Source of the DNA: Archivesica marissinica
Lineage: Eukaryota > Mollusca > Bivalvia > Venerida > Vesicomyidae
Direction of reading: 5' to 3'
Assembly: GCA_014843695.1 (NCBI GenBank)
Contig: CM026394.1
Coordinates: 38,835,382 to 38,899,381, forward strand
DNA: 64,000 nt
Shown: positions 56,840 to 64,000 of the stretch, piece by piece
Layout of the letters: each line of letters begins with the position of its first letter
Numbering within the stretch: the stretch's first letter is position 1
The notes under the pieces: generated by a model
The model's input: the letters and a program-made list of their open reading frames with translations, nothing else
Databases searched by the model: none
Told to the model about the DNA's origin: nothing
Translations under genes and position numbers: made by a program

Positions 56840-57850
56840 AAAAATAAGACATCTCGCCACGATGTCGAGTGCGTAGTAAGTTTCTCGCCAGTCTAAAAAC
56901 GTTATCGCCATGGCGAGTGCGAGTGTCCAACGCTGCATTTTTCAAACATGTATAAGATAATAACAATAAATTGAGGTTAATTAGTCAGATTTTGGTGTGA
57001 AATGTTGCATTTAATGAGAATAACTGAGTGTGACGGACATTACACAAACGTTATATTTCATTCAATTTTGAAAAATCTACTGGATGATTTTTTATGAAAC
57101 TTGGACATATTATTAGGGATCACATTGTTAACAAAAGAAAAAGTTTTCAAATCTATGACGATTTCTTGCTGTAACAGAGTGTGACGGACATTACAGATTT
57201 TTCGTAACAGACATTTTTTGGGCATTAAAAATGACTACAATAAATGTTCTGGTTGTAATATCTTTCTATAACTTCACAGGTGAATACTCATATTAGTTTT
57301 ACTAATTTATATACTATAAAAACATACCAAATAAGTTCGGATATTTATTTTATTGTCATTTTATAACATTTAGTGTTTTCAAAATGTACAGGCATTACAT
57401 CGGTACCATTTTTGTTTATATTAAAATAAAACGATTTTGTAACTAGGAAAATACAAAGTGTTATACATCATATTAAAGCTGGATAAATTTTGTTTTATAA
57501 AATGAAATGACAAATCATGATAGATTAATGATAATCTCGTCAGAAGCTTTTACAATAAGGTAAAAATTTAGATGCTCACGCATTACACCTATTTTTGGTC
57601 ATGACATTATGCCAGCTGCAAATTTTATGTTCGAAATTTAATGTAATTTTTTCACTTGCAGTTAGTTTTATGGAATACCTTTATGAAAAAATCATTTCAG
57701 TGTGATTTTATGGGCACTTTACCGTGCAGCAGGCCTATATATAAATGGTCGATTTTGGAATGGTGAAACTCTGCCATGAAATTTAAACGTTGATTTCATG
57801 TATAAATAAAAAATATCGTGTCAAGAGACGACTTAGAGACGTTATAGACT
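56840..57850. other. AT-rich stretch with dispersed-repeat pieces
   Basis: TGTGACGGACATTACA motifs at 57028 and 57178. GGGCACTTTACCGTGCAGCA at 57713 is the inverse of 53318-53337. No gene seen. Confidence 0.35.
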
Positions 57851-57857
57851 GTGCAGT

Positions 57858-58530
57858 AATCAAACACTTCCTGGTCAACTCGTACTCCTGGCAAGTCAAC
57901 TCGTACCCATTCCATATTTTGCCCCAAAATGAGTACGAGTTGACCAAAAGCATGGGTACGAGTTGACCAGAAAATGTTAGGACAAGTCAAAGAATCGCAT
58001 AAGAAACATCAACAAACACACGCATTTGGTGTTAATCTGTGTGGCAGTTTAATTATAGTTGCTTTAATCCGACTCGTTAGCCAATAATTATGTTGTGTAA
58101 TCAGCAGCACTGTTGATTGATTGAACAATTACAGCAGTAATTCATCTGTTTTTCAGAAATTTAACGAGTTAAAAATATTATCTAGTTAACCAGAACTATT
58201 ATAGACACTAAGACAAAACATGTCTTTAATCTGCTGTTTGCAAATGTAGAATGTATCTGATGTATTTCACATGCATTATATAAACATCGGACTGATGTAG
58301 CCCAGTGGTATACAGACGGATCTTGTGGAACATAATGCTTGAATGCAAACTGGAAAATTTTAACATTGATATAGATAAAACATGGGTACAAGTTGACCAA
58401 TTTCAAAATGGGTACAAGTTAACCAATTTCAAAATGGGTACAAGTTGACCAATTTCGAAATGACTATGGGTATGAGTTGACCAAAATGGGAACGAGTTGA
58501 CTTGGGTATGAGTTGACCAGTTACCATTCA
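57858..58530. repeat. Irregular repeats of GGGTACAAGTTGACCA
   Basis: GAGTACGAGTTGACCA / GGGTACAAGTTGACCAATTT motifs occur about ten times, with one inverted copy (GGTCAACTCGTACTCC, 57870). Clustered at 57858-57975 and 58380-58520; between them is AT-rich sequence with nothing recognised. Confidence 0.55.
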
Positions 58531-58632
58531 AACAACGGTATGTGTGTTCATCTTGTTAACAATTTTAATTTATAAAAACGACTTTTTAGAATATAAAATA
58601 TGCTACGCGTAATTGAGGTTTAGCGTTTAGTT
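58527..58632 (+). repeat. Dispersed 105 bp repeat, left copy
   Basis: Nearly identical to 59228-59331 (shared GGTATGTGTGTTCATCTTGT and GCGTAATTGAGGTTTAGCGT). Direct orientation, on the two sides of the RT fragment. Confidence 0.65.
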
Positions 58633-59060
58633 TAATGTTTGACCTCTGACTCCATAGTCATGCATTTTTAGTAGTACTTTCTCGTGATTGACCTTGTCGA
58701 AAGCCTTACTGAAGTCTAATAGGATGAGATCTACCTGATGCATATTGTAGACAGAGGTAACCAAGTCATTGACTAGCATTACTAATTGGGTCACGCATAA
58801 CCGTTTTTCTCTAAAACCATGCTGCAAATGGTACAGAATACTGTGGTTAGTGAAGTGTTTTACTATCGAGGAGGAAATTATATGTTCTAGTACCTTGCAT
58901 AGAACACATGTCAGTGAGATAGGCCTATAGTTGGCGGGATTTGACTTGTCCCCTTTTTGTAAATGGGAGCAACATTTGCTGACTTCCACTGGGCCAGCGC
59001 CCGGCAGTGATCCTTCATTGAGGGATTTTTGGGGATTTGGAGCTGAACACACACTGAAAC
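58627..59060 (-). pseudogene. Reverse transcriptase fragment (CR1/L2-like LINE)
   Basis: A minus-strand open stretch covering RT motifs 0 to A: GDKSNPANYRPISL, CKVLEHII, LQHGFREKR and LLDFSKAFDKVNH. It stops soon after motif A, with no FADD box, so only the front of the palm/fingers remains. The RPISLT and DFSKAFDKV style is typical of Jockey/CR1/L2 elements and differs from the LINE at 60.4-63.4 kb. The fragment lies between two copies of a roughly 105 bp repeat (58527-58632, 59228-59331). Confidence 0.75.
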
Positions 59061-59227
59061 TGTAATGGCACGGAGATAAATCTTGTAAACATTTTTGTCT
59101 AATGATTTCTATTTTTGCTTTTCGCAATAATCAAATATTCAAAATGGACGATTTGGAATGGCGAAATTTAAATGTTGATTTCTTTGTATAATATTATGTC
59201 AAGAGATGTTATAGACTGTGCAGAATT

Positions 59228-59331
59228 CAAACAATGGTATGTGTGTTCATCTTGTTAGCAATTTTAATTTATAAAAACGACTTTTTAGAATATAAAATAT
59301 GCTATGCGTAATTGAGGTTTAGCGTTTAGAG
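59228..59331 (+). repeat. Dispersed 105 bp repeat, right copy
   Basis: Partner of 58527-58632. Its left flank (59110-59227) also matches 57720-57850 and, inverted, 42725-42830, which marks a larger dispersed family. Confidence 0.65.
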
Positions 59332-60065
59332 TAAACTTTAGACTTTGAAAAATGCCTGGATAGTAAAATGTCACATTTTTCAAGTCTAAATATTTGGACT
59401 AGGACTGAACAAATTGTTTCGGGTTCAAACTATTTGCTTTTTTATTGTATTTTTAGAACATTTTTATACACCATAGGCTTAACAAAGTTAAATAGGCTTA
59501 AAAGTTAAGCCATATCCAAGCATGTTTAAAAATGACATCCTGTCACAAATGGCACATGTAGAAGATGCCTTCAGTGCTCTGACACGGACAATATTTTTAA
59601 CAGACAGGCCCAGGGCTTATCCCCTCTGAAAATGGGCAAGCCCTGATTAAAAGTGGACAGGACCATTCATTATATGCATGTTATATCAATATGGGTGACT
59701 TTCTAGTATACAGTCCTGGTCTGTGAACTTATATCATCTTCCTGATGAAAGTATTGAGTGGCACAAGCTTTGTGTAAGCTGCTTGCCTGGTGTGCCCGTA
59801 TTGGATCTAACCGGTACTGATCCATACTAAACACATTCTTGTCTGCCAGAATAGGAAATCGCTCACAGTAGATGCAAAAAACGATAGAGGCAGTAATGAA
59901 ACATACAATTAGCAGGAATCTTGGGACAATTATACTTAGGGTTAAATTTGATCTTCAATTGAGTATTCTTTTCAGCTCTAGTTTACTGCCACCTGTTTTG
60001 TGGGATTACTGCCTCTATCCCTAACCATACAAAACATCTTGTGTGTTATTTCATCAAACCATACC
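59332..60065. other. Stretch without recognised feature
   Basis: Moderately AT-rich, no splice-bounded exon and no repeat shared with the rest of the window that I could see. Confidence 0.35.
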
Positions 60066-63000
60066 AGGCAGGGCCTGGCTCTTATTTTTTTGTAGCCAAA
60101 TCTGTGCTTCCTTTAGCCAATACCGGCCATTTTTCCCATACAGAGTTTTTATAGTATATTTATTACAATATATTTTAATGTGTCATGCAATTGTACCACT
60201 TAAATGATGTATGCCCATAAACTACAACTGAGGTAAGAGTTACATTTGCAGTGATACATTACTTGACAAGTTGTGTCAACTTTCATTTTCAGAATCATTT
60301 TAAAGGTTTAGACAGACTAGTGCTGCATGTCAACTGTGCACATTTTATTACATCACATAAGACATTTGATCTTTTGGGTTATTGGTGTAAACAAGATTTA
60401 TTTGATTGGCAGGTTACTAGTTTCAAGTTTCAAGTTTATTAGCAAATCGGCAAAACATTTGCCTTTGGCCATTTACAATTTCACTAACTTATGGCAAAGA
60501 CAATAAATATATATACATGACAATAAATATATAATTTATACAAATAACAAAACACACAAACACACCAGTACAGTAAACGATCAGTAGACAAATCTAATTT
60601 AATTTCCAAGAGTATTTTTACGTAGGCATAGCGCTTCTTTCACAAATCGAGCAATATTCAGCAAACATTTTCTATTTTTTATTGACATTAACATGTTGAA
60701 TTTTTGAGTGGTGGGCCAGGAACACCTGCCCAGATATTTTGATCTTATAAATTTATACAATGGGCAGCACAACATTAAGGGAAATTCGGATTCTACCATA
60801 TTTTGTGAACAGAGTTTACACACTCTATTTTGTCTGTCAACATTATTGTACCGGCCTATTTCAATTTCTAGACAGTGTGACGATAATCTCATACAGGTTA
60901 ATAATTTTCTTAATTGATCATTTCGTATAATATCCAAATATGGTTCAAAGCAATACTCAGTCTTATATCTGCAATAATAATCTAATTTTGGCATAGAATT
61001 AATACAATCACGCCAGTCTTGGACAAATTGATCTCTTATTCTTAGTTTGAACATATTGTGATAGTTTGCACTTCTATCAAAGGTGATCCTTACATTTGTA
61101 AAACCAAGATGATCTACAATTTAATTTAATCTACTAGCCCAACAGACAACATTAACATTATTACTTAAATCATTATACATCGAGTACGTGGGTGAATCAC
61201 TATTTTTCATCATCTTTAACCAAAATTTAACAGCCCTTTCCTTGCATATTACAGACAATGGAAATCTCCCAAGTTCACCATATACACTATAGTTTGGTGT
61301 CTGACCTTTCACACCAAGAATGTATTTACAAAATCGTATATGTAACTTATCAACATCTTTATAATTGTAAACACCCCATATTTCACAACCATATATGTTA
61401 AAATTGGAACAATCATTGAATCAAAAAGTGATAATTTGGTTTTTATATCAAGTTGCAATTTATCAAATACACACAATAAATTATTATACGCCCTAAGGGG
61501 CTTGTTCATGTAATGCTCGAACTGCATTAACCATATTTCCAGTATACGTAAATTTAACACCTAGATATACAAAGTTATCCACAATATCGATTTTTTCATT
61601 ATCAATGAAGAATTCAGGATATACATTTTGTTTCCGTTTTTCAAAAATACAGATTTTTGTCTTATTCACATTGATTTTAAGACCCCATTTTTCTGAATAA
61701 TGTTGCACAGCATCAATCTGAGATTGTAAACTACCAGGATCAGTGGTAAACAAAACTATATCGTCAGCAAATAAAATCATATACATTGATAACAGCTCAT
61801 AATCGTTGTCAGTTAGTGTATTAAAATCGATATTTTCAACAATATCATTGATAAACAAAATGAAGAGTAGAGGTGATAAAGGTTCACCCTGTTTAAGACC
61901 AATTGTTACATCAAAGAAATTTGACATATTCATATTGCTTGACATTTTAACACAAGCTTGTACATTATTATATATACATTTAATCATGTTGGCCATCTTA
62001 CAGCTAACACCTGATTGTATATGCTTTGTCCATAGTGCATCTCTATTGACGGTATCAAAAGTTCTTTGATAATCAATAAAGATGCACCATAGCTTAGTTT
62101 ATTTGATAATACCTTTTGAATAATAGCATGTAATATAAAAATAGGATCAGCCGTAGAACGACCATCACGAAAGCCATATTGATTATCATTAAATATATTT
62201 TCATACCATTTATTTACACGGTTTCGCAATAATAATGAGAAAATCTTTCCAATAACATTTACCAAGGTAATACCTCTGTAATTAGAGGGAATATTTTTAT
62301 CACCCTTTTTATATATTGGACATATGACCCATTTGGACCATGCCTCAGGATATGTACAATTATCGTAAATATAGTTAAACATAATACATAAATATGGAGA
62401 TATAACATTATTTGCATCAATAAAGAAATCCGACACATTGTTGTCTAAATCACAACTTTTATAGCGATTCAACATACGTATAGTTTTTTCTACCTCTTCA
62501 ATAGAGATAGTTCTATCAAGACATTCGATATTAACAGGCTCATTACGCATATTGCTAAGCATATCATCATTTACATAACCTTGAGATGCATTGTATATAT
62601 TTTCAAAATGTTTTTTAAATTCATCTAGACTAACAGTAGAATCAACATTATTAGATGATTTAAATTTCTTTACATACTTCCAAAACTTACGTGGTGCCGT
62701 TTTACTCATATTAGCCATATTTGCTTTTTCTCTATTATAGAATTTATATTTAGCCACCCGCTTAACTTTACAATAATTATTTCTACATACAAGCATATGC
62801 AATCTATTTACCTCAGATTTTACTGAAGAATAGAGGCGTTTAGCATCATAAAACTTATATTTAGCAATTTTACAATCATTATTAAACCATAGTGACTTCC
62901 GTTTCTTTGGTTTTGGGCGATTATTGAAAGTTCTACCATAGCTCGAATAAGAAATATCAAACACAGTGTCAGAAAAACACTTCATACATTGATTAATATC

Positions 63001-63649
63001 AAATTCTCCACTCAGCAACTTATCATTGATTACTTGGAAAGTGTCACACTTATTTTGAACACTATCAATAAATTCACTGGTTCGGGACGTGTCCCATAAG
63101 ATTCTATCAAACTCAACATATTCATTCTGATTTATATCATTTATACAACAACAAAATGAGAACGTTAATGGACAATGATCAGAAAATTCGTTAATATCTA
63201 ATACATACATATTATTAACCTTGTTATAACAATCAGGACTTGTAAGTACATAATCCACTAGGCTAGATGCAGGTTTATTCCTATATATAGTATTGAATGT
63301 ACAGATGCCCTGCTGTAAAGCTTTGATGAGTTGGCATGTAATCAAGATCAATTAACACCTGCCACTTATATTGCCAATACCATTGATCTATATGCCAAAT
63401 AAACATCCTGTTTTGATGGGATTACTCCAATTAGCTGTCTGGTTTAAAATTGGAATATTAAATATAATAAATGCCATGGCATATGGTAAATATCTATTAT
63501 TTCTTTGATCACAATTTCCAATTTTCGAATATTTTACAGATTTTTGTCGTTTTTATCATTTTAGCCAAACTGAGTTTTTATTAGCCATTTGTGCCATATT
63601 TTAGCCAATGGCTACTCTGGCTATTGCCAGCGCGGGCCCTGCATACATA
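60066..63649. mobile_element. Possible TIR element interrupted by the LINE
   Basis: GCAGGGCCTGGCT at 60066 and, on the other strand, GCAGGGCCCGCGCTGGC ending near 63649 are similar inverted ends. Both are followed by runs of TAGCCAA. They lie outside the two ends of the LINE at 60420-63360. No target-site duplication was found, so this is tentative. Confidence 0.3.
60420..63360 (-). pseudogene. Decayed APE-type non-LTR retrotransposon
   Basis: 5'-truncated LINE on the minus strand. In order it shows the end of an APE endonuclease (SLVDYVL then SDHCPLTFSF, about 63270-63150), reverse transcriptase start (VICPIYKKGDK, NYRGITL, about 62340-62270), motif A (FIDYQRTFDTVNR, about 62080), GLKQGEPLSPLLF (about 61890), the catalytic FADDIVL (61771-61751), and a C-terminal region with a Cys-rich CKLC...CCPLY cluster (about 60840-60770). 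Reading frame breaks occur near 62105, 61500, 61400 and 61120, so it is dead. The 3' end is a repeated CAAGTTT tail near 60424. The NYRGI motif suggests an I/Nimb- or L1-like clade, but I cannot assign it. Confidence 0.8.
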
Positions 63650-64000
63650 GCCAGTGGAAAGGTTCTTTCCACGGAAAAACTTCCGTTTTGAAGTGTTTTT
63701 ACTGTCATGTTCAATATTGTGTTTACATTTTCTACTTTCACTTTCATTTTGGACAACCTGTGAGAAATTTCAACATGTTTGTTCCATCTACTCAATTATG
63801 CTAATATATCCTAGCATATCTCGCCGCTAATCTGCTAATTAATCCGTCTTTCATGCATTGTGCAGACAAAGACCACGTAATTTATTTATGCATATTAATG
63901 AAGGTATATCCCCGATACAGGCAATCAGCGAGTTGTATGCTAATGTGTCGGGGTTTATCAGCATGAGCAATTAGTGAAGTCATTGTTTATTTAATCGCTT
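63650..64000. other. Right end of window, nothing assigned
   Basis: Short opposed open frames at 63590-63800 overlap completely and show no known motif. Confidence 0.3.

Overview
The window looks like nuclear DNA from an invertebrate animal, most probably a bivalve mollusc. This is inferred from spliced genes with GT/AG introns, many tRNA-headed SINEs, APE-type LINE remnants, TIR elements and long minisatellites in AT-rich sequence. No operons or bacterial features are visible. The species cannot be named from the sequence alone. A run of exactly 1000 N (22359-23358) is a nominal scaffold gap.

Three host genes can be rebuilt by joining exons whose splice phases agree. (1) A 140-residue four-EF-hand, calmodulin/troponin-C-like protein lies on the minus strand in three exons (26578-26712, 7259-7347, 4852-5050). 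Its 19.2 kb first intron holds most of the satellite DNA. (2) A 361-residue CDC123/D123-family protein lies on the minus strand in at least four exons (49951-50097, 47573-47702, 45103-45749, 44348-44541). Every one of its introns contains a minisatellite. (3) The first coding exon of an RBM45-like RRM protein (51185-51335, plus) starts about 1.1 kb from the D123 gene in divergent orientation, with an ETS-type motif just upstream.

The rest is mobile and repetitive DNA. There are at least five tRNA-headed SINE families, labelled here A, B, C, D and H, and several copies keep 8-13 bp target-site duplications. Other elements are TTAA-flanked MITEs, TA-flanked MITEs, a double-hairpin foldback family, four LINE remnants (51.9-52.9, 58.6-59.1, 60.4-63.4 and 27.8-28.2 kb), and a 3.1 kb element with roughly 140 bp inverted ends (35.5-38.7 kb). 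That element encloses a decayed copy of a repetitive ORF family seen in many invertebrates.

Layout: 0-9.7 kb dispersed SINEs/MITEs and EF-hand exons 2-3; 9.7-12.4 kb a 29/40 bp satellite; 15.75-25.3 kb one SINE-D copy whose internal segment (79 bp unit) and 3' tail (30/34 bp unit) have both expanded; 25.3-35.2 kb SINEs, a LINE end and 36/37 bp minisatellites; 35.5-38.7 kb the TIR element; 38.9-44.3 kb nested SINEs, a B-box-bearing 46 bp array and a 130 bp dimeric array; 44.3-51.3 kb D123-like and RBM45-like genes; 51.4-64 kb LINE fragments, a 1 kb GT tract and dispersed repeats.

The most notable pattern is satellite birth from SINEs. Solitary copies in the same window (41797-42068, 47131-47380) let at least four tandem arrays be traced to specific parts of SINE-D and SINE-H. 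A second striking pattern is a minisatellite of about 53 units next to the main D123 exon in which each unit carries the exon's own 3' splice-site motif.
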